NCBI GenBank assembly: GCA_963824105.1
Contig: CAWGNN010000009.1
Span: forward strand, 186,001 to 250,000
Source of the DNA: CAWDVB01 sp963824105
GTDB lineage: Bacteria; Actinomycetota; Actinomycetes; Propionibacteriales; Nocardioidaceae
DNA: 64,000 bases
Direction of reading: 5' to 3'
Position numbers and translations under genes: made by a program. This document shows, in pieces, positions 54,243-63,708 of this stretch (positions are counted from its first letter, which is position 1; the number at the start of each line of letters is the position of its first letter). The notes beneath the pieces are model-generated. The model was not told where the DNA came from. It searched no databases and worked only from the letters and a program-made list of their open reading frames with translations.

Positions 54243-55336
54243 CGCCGGATCGCGGATGGGTTCACGACCGAGTGCTCCATCCTCTGGCCTGGTGGGCTTG
54301 GGCGCTCAGCCTGGCGGCCGTCGCGGCGCTTGTCTCGAACCCTCTGATGCACGTGTTCGAGATCGGAGTGATCGTGGGGGTCGTCCTGGCGCGCAGGCAG
54401 CACGCTCCCTGGACGCGGACGTTCACCTTCGCTGTCATCACGGCCGCGGCCATCGTGGTGATGCGGGTGCTCTTCCGGGTCGTCTTCGGCGGTGACCTGG
54501 GGACGGTGACGCTCCTGCACCTGCCTCGGATCGGCCTCCCCTGGGTGGACTCGTCGGTGCACATCCTCGGGAACGTCACGGCAGAGTCGTTGCTGGCAGG
54601 CCTCTACGACGGTCTTCGGCTGGCCACCATCGTGATCGCAGTCGGGGCGGCCGGATCGCTTGCCAACCCCCGCAAAGCCCTGCGCTCGCTTCCGTCCTCG
54701 CTCCATGAGTTCACCACTGCATTGGTCGTCGCCGTCGCGGCCTTCCCGCTGATGGTTGAGAGCGCTCTGCGGGTCCGCGACGCACGCCGGATCCGCCCTG
54801 CCGCACGGGAACGGCGCTCCGTGCGCCTGCTCTCCCTGGTGGTGCCCGTTCTCGAGGACGCACTCGAGAGCGCGTTGTCGCTTGCCGCGTCGATGGACGC
54901 ACGCGGGTACGGGCGGGCGGGTGGACCGGACCGGAGGAGGGCACGGCTCAGCAGTGGCACGCTCGTCCTTGGGTTGGTCATGCTGATGACCGGCACCTAC
55001 GCCGCCCTCGACGCCCGTGCGCCGGGTTGGATGGGGTGGCCACTGCTTGCTCTCGGGCTTGCTCTTTGCGTTGTGGGCTCGGTGCTGAACGGACGCGATG
55101 TCCGCCGGACGGTCTACCGGCCGGATCCGTGGCTTCCTGCCGAGACGGTGACTGTGCTCGCGGGCCTGATCGCCCTGGTGGGTGTGGTCGTCGTCCGACT
55201 GGTCGACCCGAGCAGCCTGGTCACCTCGGCGTCCCCGCCCGAATGGCCCTCCCTTCCGGGAGTCATGGTCGCCCTGCTCCTCGTCGCCGCACTTCCCGCG
55301 GTGTTCACGCCCCGTCCCCCCAAGGAGGACAGCTGA
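54218..55336 (+). CDS. ECF transporter transmembrane protein EcfT (CbiQ family)
   Basis: 372 residues with five or more TM helices. It carries the two cytoplasmic coupling motifs typical of EcfT: ESALRVRDARRIRPAAR and ALSLAASMDARGYGRAGG. It couples ATP hydrolysis to toppling of the S component. A C-terminal extension adds further TM helices beyond the usual 260 or so residues. It overlaps the preceding gene by 25 nt and the ATPase by 1 nt. Confidence 0.88.
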   Translation: MATLTSKVTPDRGWVHDRVLHPLAWWAWALSLAAVAALVSNPLMHVFEIGVIVGVVLARRQHAPWTRTFTFAVITAAAIVVMRVLFRVVFGGDLGTVTLLHLPRIGLPWVDSSVHILGNVTAESLLAGLYDGLRLATIVIAVGAAGSLANPRKALRSLPSSLHEFTTALVVAVAAFPLMVESALRVRDARRIRPAARERRSVRLLSLVVPVLEDALESALSLAASMDARGYGRAGGPDRRRARLSSGTLVLGLVMLMTGTYAALDARAPGWMGWPLLALGLALCVVGSVLNGRDVRRTVYRPDPWLPAETVTVLAGLIALVGVVVVRLVDPSSLVTSASPPEWPSLPGVMVALLLVAALPAVFTPRPPKEDS

Positions 55337-56913
55337 TGATCCGGTTCGAGGGGTTCGGTCTCACCTACCCCGACGCGAGCAGTCCGGTCCTTCGAGACGT
55401 GTCGTTCGTGGTACGCGAGGGGGACTTCGCGGTCGTCACCGGGGCTACGGGCTCGGGGAAGTCGACCCTCCTGCGAGCGACCAATGGGCTGGTGCCGCGA
55501 TTCTCCGGGGGCCACCAGACCGGGAGGGTGCTCGCCGCAGGTCGCGACACTCGGCTCTTCCGGACGCGTGAGCTTGCCGATGTCGTCGGGTACGTCGGAC
55601 AGAACCCTGTGGCCGGATTCGTCACCGACACCGTCGAGGACGAGCTCGCCTACGCCATGGAGCAGCTGGCGATCGAGCCACCCGTGATGCGCCGCCGCGT
55701 GGAGGAGGCGTTGGACCTGCTCGGACTCACGAGCCTGCGCCGCCGCGCCCTCTCCACGCTCTCGGGGGGCGAGCAGCAGCGGGTGGCGATCGGCTCAGTA
55801 CTCACTGCCAGTCCGCGGATCGTGGTCCTCGACGAGCCGACCTCCGCGCTCGACCCGGTTGCGGCGGAGGAGACGCTCGCGGCCCTGCTCCGGCTCGTGC
55901 ACGATGTCGGCGTCACCGTGGTGGCCGCCGAGCACCGGTTGGAGCGGGTGCTCGACTACGCCGACGTCCTTGTCGCGGTGGGCGAAGGGACGGTCTTCGC
56001 TGGTGCGCCGGCGGAGGTCGTGAGCGGGCTCGACCTGGTCCCGCCGGTCGTGGAGCTCGGTCGGTCCCTGGGCTGGGATCCACTTCCCCTCTCGGTTCGA
56101 GACGGGCGCCGCCGGTCCGACGAGGTCCGGCGCCGACTTGCCTGGGTGGAGTTTCCCGCGCCGGCCCCGTCGCCGGGGGCCGAGCTGCTGCATGCCCGGG
56201 GGATCTCGGTGCGATACGGCACGACGGTCGCGGTCCTGCCGACCGACGTCGTGCTGCGCGAAGGTGAGATGACCGGTCTGATGGGCCGCAACGGGTCGGG
56301 CAAGTCCTCCTTGTTGCGAGCGCTCCACGGGGTGGGTCGTCGTTCGTCGGGTGAGGTCGTGCCGGCCGGCCGGATCACACTGGTCCCCCAGAATGCAACC
56401 GACCTCCTCTTCCGTACGACCGTCGGGGCCGAGTGCGCGGCCGCCGACGCCGCGGTCGGGGCACCATCGGGATCCGCGCTCGGGGTCTTGGCGCAACTGC
56501 TCGAACGCGAGCCAGAGCTGCACCGCCACCCACGGGATCTCTCTGAAGGAGAGCGGTTGGCCCTGGTACTGGCGGTCCAGCTCGTCGCCGACCCGCGCGT
56601 GGTGCTGTTGGATGAGCCGACCAGGGGGCTGGACTATGCGGCGAAGGGCCGGCTGGCGGGAATCCTGCGACGCCTCGCTGGGGAGGGCCGCGCCATCGTG
56701 GTCGCGTCCCATGACGTGGAGTTCGTCGCGGGGCTCGTCGATCGGGTCGTGGTGATGGCTGACGGCGAGGTCGTGACCGACGCCCCGGCCCGCCAGGTGC
56801 TGACCGACTCCCCGCTCTTCTCGCCCCAGGTATCGAAGGTCTTGGCTCCCTCGCCGTTCCTCTCCGTCGACGAGGTCAGCCGGGCTCTCGGCAGCGAGGT
56901 GCGGCATGAGTGA
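55336..56913 (+). CDS. fused double ATPase of ECF transporter (EcfA-EcfA')
   Basis: 525 residues, two ABC domains in one chain. First: Walker A GATGSGKSTLLRATN, signature LSGGEQQRVAIGS, Walker B IVVLDEPTSALDP. Second: GRNGSGKSSLLRALH, a divergent signature LSEGERLALVLAVQL, and VVLLDEPTRGLDYA. The second signature has SEGE instead of SGGQ, so the two sites may be unequal. The ATG at 55336 is fixed by overlap with the EcfT stop (TGATG); the upstream open frame is a shadow. Confidence 0.92.
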   Translation: MIRFEGFGLTYPDASSPVLRDVSFVVREGDFAVVTGATGSGKSTLLRATNGLVPRFSGGHQTGRVLAAGRDTRLFRTRELADVVGYVGQNPVAGFVTDTVEDELAYAMEQLAIEPPVMRRRVEEALDLLGLTSLRRRALSTLSGGEQQRVAIGSVLTASPRIVVLDEPTSALDPVAAEETLAALLRLVHDVGVTVVAAEHRLERVLDYADVLVAVGEGTVFAGAPAEVVSGLDLVPPVVELGRSLGWDPLPLSVRDGRRRSDEVRRRLAWVEFPAPAPSPGAELLHARGISVRYGTTVAVLPTDVVLREGEMTGLMGRNGSGKSSLLRALHGVGRRSSGEVVPAGRITLVPQNATDLLFRTTVGAECAAADAAVGAPSGSALGVLAQLLEREPELHRHPRDLSEGERLALVLAVQLVADPRVVLLDEPTRGLDYAAKGRLAGILRRLAGEGRAIVVASHDVEFVAGLVDRVVVMADGEVVTDAPARQVLTDSPLFSPQVSKVLAPSPFLSVDEVSRALGSEVRHE

Positions 56914-57730
56914 CAGACCCGCGGTCCCGGTCGGCCGGAGGACCGCGCTGGTGCTCGCCCTCGCCTCCGCGGCCGGGCTGATGGTCTTCTGCTGGCCGTT
57001 GCTGGTGACCGGTTCCTCGCACGAGGTCGATGCACCGTTCATCCTTCTCGCCGTCCTCCCGGTCCTGGTCCTGGTTGTGATCGCCTCCCTCAGCGAGGGC
57101 GGGATGGACCCCAAGGCGCTGGCCATGCTGGGTGTCCTTGCCGCGGTCACCGCGGGTCTGCGGCCGTTGAGCGCCGGCCTGGGTGGAGTGGAGCTGGTGT
57201 TCTTCCTGCTGGTGTTGTCCGGAAGGGTCTTCGGCGCGGGCTTCGGCTTCGTGCTCGGCGCGCTGTCGCTCTTCGCCTCCGCGCTGATCACCGGCGGAGT
57301 GGGCCCGTGGCTGCCCTTCCAGATGATCGCCTCGGCCTGGGTAGGGCTCGGTGCGGGCCTGCTCCCGCGCCGGATCCGTGGACGCGCCGAGATCGTGCTG
57401 CTGGCCGGCTACGGTGTGGCGGCGTCCTACCTCTACGGGCTGGTGATGAACCTCTGGTTCTGGCCCTTCTCCGTCGGGAGCGACACCTCCGTCTCATTCG
57501 TGGCAGGCGACCCGCTGGCGCTGAACCTCCAGCGCTTCGTCGTCTACACGTTGACCACGTCGACGGCAGGCTGGGACACCGGACGGGCGATCACCACCGC
57601 GGTGCTCGTTGCCGTCCTCGGCCCTGCGGTGCTTGCGACGCTCCGACGGGCCAACCGGCTGGCCAGCTTCGGTGCCGACCCCGTCTTCGAGGGGGAGACC
57701 CCGCCGGCCACCCGCTTCACCGTCGGTTAA
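56906..57730 (+). CDS. ECF transporter S component, probably for cobalamin
   Basis: 274 residues with about six TM helices (GLMVFCWPLLV; LLAVLPVLVLVVIASL; VELVFFLLVLSGRVFGAGFGFVLGALSLFASALITGGVGPWLPFQMIA). The GxxxGxxSLFASA run is typical of S components, which bind the substrate in the membrane. B12 specificity is inferred from the riboswitch and the transcobalamin-like neighbours; the layout fits CbrT-type cobalamin S components. It overlaps the ATPase gene by 8 nt. Last gene of the operon. Confidence 0.8.
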   Translation: MSDRPAVPVGRRTALVLALASAAGLMVFCWPLLVTGSSHEVDAPFILLAVLPVLVLVVIASLSEGGMDPKALAMLGVLAAVTAGLRPLSAGLGGVELVFFLLVLSGRVFGAGFGFVLGALSLFASALITGGVGPWLPFQMIASAWVGLGAGLLPRRIRGRAEIVLLAGYGVAASYLYGLVMNLWFWPFSVGSDTSVSFVAGDPLALNLQRFVVYTLTTSTAGWDTGRAITTAVLVAVLGPAVLATLRRANRLASFGADPVFEGETPPATRFTVG

Positions 57731-57794
57731 CTCCCCCGACATCGCAGCGTCAGTCGGGTTCCGTACGCTCGGCCGGGCCCATCCGGGATGCCTG

Positions 57795-57816
57795 CCCGAA
57801 CACGTGTCCCGAACAC
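57795..57816 (+). repeat. direct repeat CCCGAACAC upstream of pstB
   Basis: CCCGAACAC at 57795-57803 and 57808-57816, period 13 nt, 27 nt before the pstB ATG. It recalls the repeated units of actinobacterial PHO boxes, but the 11-nt period expected for those does not fit, so the role is uncertain. Confidence 0.5.
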
Positions 57817-57842
57817 CCGGCTGATGCAAAGGCGACCCACGT

Positions 57843-58751
57843 ATGGCAACGTTCACTACCGGAAGAAGGGGCGGGGCTGTGACCGATGCCGAGCTGGGGC
57901 CGGAGTCGCCGGCGGTGTCCACCCTGGGCGGACCGCAGTTCCAGGACCGGCTCCTCCCGGCCAAGCCCGAGAACGTCGTGCTCGCCTGTGAGGCGGTGGA
58001 CGTCTACTACGGGGACTTCCGAGCCGTCTCGGACATCAACCTCGAGTTCGCAGCCAACGAGATCACCGCGCTGATCGGGCCTTCCGGGTGTGGCAAGTCG
58101 ACCCTCCTGCGGTCGCTCAACCGGATGAACGACCTGGTTGTGGGTGCTCGGGTGCTGGGTCACGTCCGCTACCACGGCAAGAACATCTACGACCCCGATG
58201 TGGACGCGATCGAGCTGCGGCGCCGGGTCGGGATGGTCTTCCAGCGACCGAATCCCTTCCCCAAGTCCATCTACGACAACATCGCCTACGGCCCGAAGTC
58301 GACCGGGATGAAGGTCTCGAACATGGACGACCTGGTCGAGGAGACGCTCACCCACGCTGCGCTGTGGGACGAGGTGAAGAACAAGCTCAAGAAGTCAGCC
58401 CTCGGGCTCTCCGGCGGTCAGCAGCAGCGGCTGTGCATCGCCCGGACGATCGCCATGCAACCCGACGTGATCTTGATGGACGAGCCGTGCTCGGCGCTTG
58501 ACCCGATCGCCACGTCGCGGATCGAGGACCTGATGCTCCGGTTGTGCGACGAGTACACCATCGTGATCGTCACTCACAACATGCAGCAGGCCGCACGCGT
58601 TTCGGACCGGACGGCTTTCCTCACCGCCTCCGCCGAGGAGAAGACCGGCAATCGGACGGGACTCCTGGTGGAGTACGACCTCACTTCCAACATCTTCAGC
58701 CGGCCCCGCGACCAGCGGACCGAGGACTACATCTCCGGTCGGTTCGGCTGA
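57843..58751 (+). CDS. pstB: phosphate ABC transporter ATPase PstB, without pstSCA
   Basis: 302 residues with an N-terminal extension of about 40 residues before the ABC domain. Walker A GPSGCGKSTLLRSLNRMND, Q-loop MVFQRPNPFPKSIYDNIAYG (the PstB-specific NPFPKS), signature LSGGQQQRLCIART, Walker B VILMDEPCSALDPIA, switch His in VTHNMQQAARVSD. It powers high-affinity phosphate uptake, but pstS, pstC and pstA are not in the window. A GTG at 57879 is an alternative start. Confidence 0.93.
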   Translation: MATFTTGRRGGAVTDAELGPESPAVSTLGGPQFQDRLLPAKPENVVLACEAVDVYYGDFRAVSDINLEFAANEITALIGPSGCGKSTLLRSLNRMNDLVVGARVLGHVRYHGKNIYDPDVDAIELRRRVGMVFQRPNPFPKSIYDNIAYGPKSTGMKVSNMDDLVEETLTHAALWDEVKNKLKKSALGLSGGQQQRLCIARTIAMQPDVILMDEPCSALDPIATSRIEDLMLRLCDEYTIVIVTHNMQQAARVSDRTAFLTASAEEKTGNRTGLLVEYDLTSNIFSRPRDQRTEDYISGRFG

Positions 58752-58758
58752 CTCGAAT

Positions 58759-58790
58759 GCCGCTGGACACATCAGCTGGTGCCCAGCGGC
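58759..58790 (+). terminator. possible terminator hairpin after pstB
   Basis: GCCGCTGG (58759-58766) pairs with CCAGCGGC (58783-58790) around a 16-nt loop, 8 nt after the pstB stop. No T-run follows. The rest of the 180-nt gap to the next gene holds nothing I recognise. Confidence 0.45.
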
Positions 58791-58931
58791 AGACCGAGGA
58801 TCGTGCGTAAGGGCGCGAGGGCGCGAACGATGTCGTTCCTCCCCCCGCTCAACCGGGTGGCCGATCGGAGTCCGGTCCGGACTCCTTGAGCACCAGGTCG
58901 ACCCAGTTGCGTCGTTCGACCCGCTGCTCGG

Positions 58932-59159
58932 TCAGCTGTGACGCGCGCGGATGGCCTTGCCGGTGAGCGGTAGGCCGAAGAGAGGGGCGAGTACGCAGAT
59001 GTCGAAGAGAGCGACCCCGATGAAGAAGGCGCCCAGGACGTAGAGGATCGTCGCGGTGGCCCCTGAGGCCAGAACAGCGAGGACGAAGAGGAGAACGCCG
59101 ACGCCGCCCCGGAAGAGGCGCCCGTAGGTGCTTGCCATGAAGTTCACTAGTGCTGTCAT
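58932..59159 (-). CDS. DUF2892/YgaP-like two-TM protein
   Basis: 75 residues: short N terminus, helix VGVLLFVLAVLASGATATIL and a second helix VLGAFFIGVALFDICVLAPL, matching the two-TM domain of YgaP/DUF2892 proteins. These are often linked to sulfur-transfer or copper/persulfide stress operons. The ATG at 59157-59159 lies 7 nt after TACCCT, which is half of a perfect palindrome resembling CsoR/CstR operators, so the message is probably leaderless and repressor-controlled. A longer frame exists upstream, without support. Confidence 0.72.
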   Translation of the reverse strand: MTALVNFMASTYGRLFRGGVGVLLFVLAVLASGATATILYVLGAFFIGVALFDICVLAPLFGLPLTGKAIRARHS

Positions 59160-59174
59160 ACCCTCCAGGGTATG
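59157..59174 (-). promoter_or_regulatory. CsoR/CstR-like operator overlapping -10 and start of DUF2892 gene
   Basis: CATACCCTCCAGGGTATG, a perfect 18-bp palindrome. Its right half, read on the minus strand, contains the -10 TACCCT 7 nt before the ATG that forms the left end. It resembles the known CsoR-family operator type ATACC-(C/G tract)-GGTAT. A further G/C-tract palindrome, CCCCCTGTGGGGG, lies at 59207-59219. Confidence 0.6.
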
Positions 59175-59273
59175 TGCGGCCAGCCGGAATCGACTGGGAC
59201 CGACGACCCCCTGTGGGGGGACTCCCGCCTCCTCCTGGGGGTTTGCCCCGGATATTCCGGTTGAGACGCGGTC

Positions 59274-59299
59274 TTTGTCACAGATGTAGCCCATACAAT
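59274..59299 (+). promoter_or_regulatory. promoter of mocR-type gene, with motifs shared by the mmsA promoter
   Basis: TTTGTCAC (59274-59281), ATGTAGCCC (59284-59292) and the -10 TACAAT (59294-59299), which is 6 nt before GTG 59306. TTTGTGAC and ATGTAG recur upstream of the aldehyde dehydrogenase gene, suggesting one regulator at both sites. Confidence 0.5.
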
Positions 59300-59305
59300 G
59301 GCGGC

Positions 59306-60673
59306 GTGGATGACCGGACATTGATCTCCGAGATCGAGGAGCGGATGTCTGCTCCCTCCGCGCGAGGGCTGGCGCACGCGGTGAGCCGGGGCATCAGGGA
59401 CGGGGCGCTGCCGGCCGGAACCCGGCTGCCACCGGTGCGTACCGTCGCCCGCGAGCTGGCTCTCTCCCCGACCACGGTGAGCTCCGCCTGGCGCTTGCTG
59501 CTCACCTCCGGTGCGATCACGACCGCAGGACGCCATGGCACCCGGGTGTCGGACTCCGCTGGCAGAGGGGCGGCCCGCTACCGCCGAGCGCTCGAGTCGG
59601 CTACACCGTTCCATCTCGATCTCTCGACTGGAGTCCCCGACCCGACCCTGCTCCCGAGCCTCGCCTCGGCGATCGCCGAGATGACCACAGCCGGTACGCC
59701 GTCCAGCTACCTCGACGCTCCCGTCCTGCCTGAGCTCGTCAGCGTCCTGCGCAGTGCCTGGCCCTACCCGCCTCCGGAAGTGACCGTGGTCGACGGCGCG
59801 ATGGACGGCCTGGATCTGGTCACCCGGGCACTGCTCGGTTTCGGGGATCGCGTGGTGGTGGAGCACCCATGCTTCCCACCGATCGTCGACATCCTCGAGG
59901 CCGCCGGGATGGACGTCGTCGGCGTCCCGCTCGACGACGAGGGGCTCGAGGCCGATGCCTTGGCTGAGATCTTGGACTCGGGCCCGATCCGGGCGGTCTT
60001 CCTTCAGCCGCGGGGACAGAATCCCACGGGCGCCTCGATGACCACTGGGCGCGCCGCAGAACTCGCCGACCTGCTGGGGAGGACGGGGGTCTGGATCGTC
60101 GAGGACGACTCCACTGCGGACCTGGGAGTTGGCCCGGGCATCAGCATGGGAGCTCATCTGCCCGACCAGGTCGTGCACATCCGCAGTTTCTCCAAGTCCC
60201 ACGGGCCGGATCTTCGGCTCGCCGCGCTCAGTGCCCCCCGCGACGTGATCGAGAACCTCTCCGGTCGGCGTCAGCTGGGGCAGGGATGGACCAGCCGACT
60301 CCTTCAGCGGATCCTGCTCCACCTGCTCACCGACGCCGAGCCGATCGCCCAGGTCGCGCACGCACGACAGACCTATGCCGACCGGCGTCGCGCACTTGTT
60401 GAGGCGTTGGCGCACCATGGCGTGACTGTCGGAGGAGTCGAGGGACTGAATCTGTGGGTCCCGGTGCGCGACGAGACCGCGGCCGTGCTTCGACTCGGCA
60501 GTCAAGGCGTCGGCGTGGCGCCGGGACAGCCCTTCGCGGTACGGGAGGAACCCCGATCGTTCATGCGGGTATCGATCGGTGCGCTGACGGCAGGAAGCGT
60601 CGACCTCGAGGAGGTGGCCCTTCTGCTCGCCGAAGCTGCGACGGTCGGTGGCTGGGGAACGCCCGGCCGTTGA
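59306..60673 (+). CDS. MocR-type regulator (GntR helix-turn-helix plus aminotransferase domain)
   Basis: 455 residues. N-terminal GntR winged helix (GTRLPPVRTVARELALSPTTVSSAWRLLLTSG, about residues 35-70) joined to a fold-type I PLP domain with PRGQNPTGASMT, IVEDDSTADLG and the Schiff-base Lys in IRSFSKSHGPDLRL. MocR proteins bind PLP and an amine to control amine or PLP metabolism. Adjacent aminotransferase and semialdehyde dehydrogenase genes are the evident targets. GTG 59306 is set by TACAAT 6 nt upstream. Confidence 0.9.
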   Translation: MDDRTLISEIEERMSAPSARGLAHAVSRGIRDGALPAGTRLPPVRTVARELALSPTTVSSAWRLLLTSGAITTAGRHGTRVSDSAGRGAARYRRALESATPFHLDLSTGVPDPTLLPSLASAIAEMTTAGTPSSYLDAPVLPELVSVLRSAWPYPPPEVTVVDGAMDGLDLVTRALLGFGDRVVVEHPCFPPIVDILEAAGMDVVGVPLDDEGLEADALAEILDSGPIRAVFLQPRGQNPTGASMTTGRAAELADLLGRTGVWIVEDDSTADLGVGPGISMGAHLPDQVVHIRSFSKSHGPDLRLAALSAPRDVIENLSGRRQLGQGWTSRLLQRILLHLLTDAEPIAQVAHARQTYADRRRALVEALAHHGVTVGGVEGLNLWVPVRDETAAVLRLGSQGVGVAPGQPFAVREEPRSFMRVSIGALTAGSVDLEEVALLLAEAATVGGWGTPGR

Positions 60674-60705
60674 CCACCGGCCCGCACGGGGGCGGTGCCC
60701 GCAGA

Positions 60706-60756
60706 TTTGTGACGTCACACCAGGGCTATGTAGTGCCCCTGGGTGGTACGTACCAT
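60706..60756 (+). promoter_or_regulatory. mmsA promoter with two 12-bp palindromes
   Basis: TTTGTGAC begins at 60706; TGTGACGTCACA (60708-60719) is a perfect 12-bp palindrome; ATGTAG (60728-60733) repeats the motif of the regulator's own promoter; TGGTACGTACCA (60744-60755) is a second perfect palindrome that overlaps the -10 TACCAT (60751-60756), 7 nt before the mmsA ATG. Likely operators of the MocR protein. Confidence 0.55.
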
Positions 60757-60763
60757 CCTCGAC

Positions 60764-62254
<1,491 letters not shown>

Positions 62255-62265
62255 GAGGGACTCAC

Positions 62266-63630
62266 ATGACAGCCACCGTCGACCATTCGGCCACCGAGGA
62301 GCAGGTCCGGAGTGACGACCGGGCCCACGTCTTCCACTCCTGGTCGGCCCAGGCCCTGATCGACCCGATGCCCATCGAGCGGGCCGAGGGCTCCTACTTC
62401 TGGGACTACCAGGGCAAGCGCTACCTGGACTTCTCCTCGCAGCTGGTCAACATCAACATCGGCTACCAGCACCCGAAGCTGGTCGCTGCGATCCAGGAGC
62501 AGGCCGGCAAGCTGGCAACGATCGGACCCGTCTTCGCCAACGACGCCCGGAGCGAGGCGGCGCGGCTGATCGCCGAGCTGGCGCCGGGGGATCTCAACAT
62601 GGTCTTCTTCACCAACGGCGGTGCCGAGGCGAACGAGAACGCGATCCGGATGGCCCGGCTCCACACCGGCCGGAACAAGGTGCTGGCGACCTACCGCAGC
62701 TACCACGGCGCCACCGCCGGGGCGATCATGCTCACCGGTGACCCACGGCGGTGGCCCTCGGAGCCCGGGGCGTCGGGAATCGCGCACTTCTGGGGCCCTT
62801 ACACCTACCGGTCGGCGTTCCACTCGCAGAACGACGAGGAGGAGACCGCGCGCGCCCTGCAGCACCTGCGCGAGACCCTCATGGTGGAGGGCCCGCACAC
62901 GGTCGCCGCGATCGTGCTGGAGACCGTGGTCGGCACCAACGGCATCCTGGTCCCGCCGCCCGGCTACCTCGCCGGAGTCCGGGAGATCTGTGACGAGTTC
63001 GGGATCGTGTTCATCGCCGACGAGGTGATGGCGGGCTTCGGACGCTGTGGCGAGTGGTTCGCGGTCGACCACTGGAGCGTCACGCCGGACCTGATCACCT
63101 TCGCCAAGGGGGTCAACTCCGGCTACGTCCCGCTCGGCGGCGTGATCATCTCCGAGCGCATCGCCGCAACCTTCGCCGAGCGCGCCTTCCCCGGCGGCCT
63201 CACCTACTCCGGTCACCCGCTGGCCTGCGCCTCGGCGGTGGCCTCGATCAACATCTTCAAGGAGGAGGGCGTTGTCGAGCACGCCCGTCGTCTCGGCGAG
63301 GACGTGATCGGCCCGCAGCTGCGGGCACTCGCCGAGAAGCACCCGTCGGTCGGCGAGGTCCGCGGGCTGGGGGTCTTCTGGGCGGTCGAGCTGGTCAAGG
63401 ACCGCGCCACCCGCGAGCCCCTGGTCCCCTACAACGCCGCCGGAGCCGCTGCGGCTCCGATGGGTGAGTTCGCCGCGGCCTGCAAGGCCGAGGGGCTGTG
63501 GCCGTTCACCCACTTCAACCGGACCCACGTCGTCCCCCCGTGCACGACGTCGGCCGAAGAGGTCATGCAGGGCATGGAGATCCTCGATCGCGCCCTGGAG
63601 GTGGCCGACCGCCACTACACAGGGGCCTGA
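62266..63630 (+). CDS. class III aminotransferase, probable omega-amino acid:pyruvate type
   Basis: 454 residues. PLP enzyme: FFTNGGAEANENAIRMAR, SYHGATAGAIMLTGDPRRWP, the cofactor Asp in VFIADEVMAGFGRCGEWFAV and the Schiff-base Lys in LITFAKGVNSGYVPLGGV. Paired with mmsA it would deaminate beta-alanine or a similar omega-amino acid to a semialdehyde. The substrate is inferred; taurine or GABA are possible. GAGAGGG lies 7 nt before the ATG. Confidence 0.87.
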   Translation: MTATVDHSATEEQVRSDDRAHVFHSWSAQALIDPMPIERAEGSYFWDYQGKRYLDFSSQLVNINIGYQHPKLVAAIQEQAGKLATIGPVFANDARSEAARLIAELAPGDLNMVFFTNGGAEANENAIRMARLHTGRNKVLATYRSYHGATAGAIMLTGDPRRWPSEPGASGIAHFWGPYTYRSAFHSQNDEEETARALQHLRETLMVEGPHTVAAIVLETVVGTNGILVPPPGYLAGVREICDEFGIVFIADEVMAGFGRCGEWFAVDHWSVTPDLITFAKGVNSGYVPLGGVIISERIAATFAERAFPGGLTYSGHPLACASAVASINIFKEEGVVEHARRLGEDVIGPQLRALAEKHPSVGEVRGLGVFWAVELVKDRATREPLVPYNAAGAAAAPMGEFAAACKAEGLWPFTHFNRTHVVPPCTTSAEEVMQGMEILDRALEVADRHYTGA

Positions 63631-63708
63631 TCGTCAGGCCGTCGTGCAGTGGCCGCTCCGCGGCGGTCGATCGAGGAGAGCCCAGCTCGATGAGAGGTGA
63701 GCCTGGGG

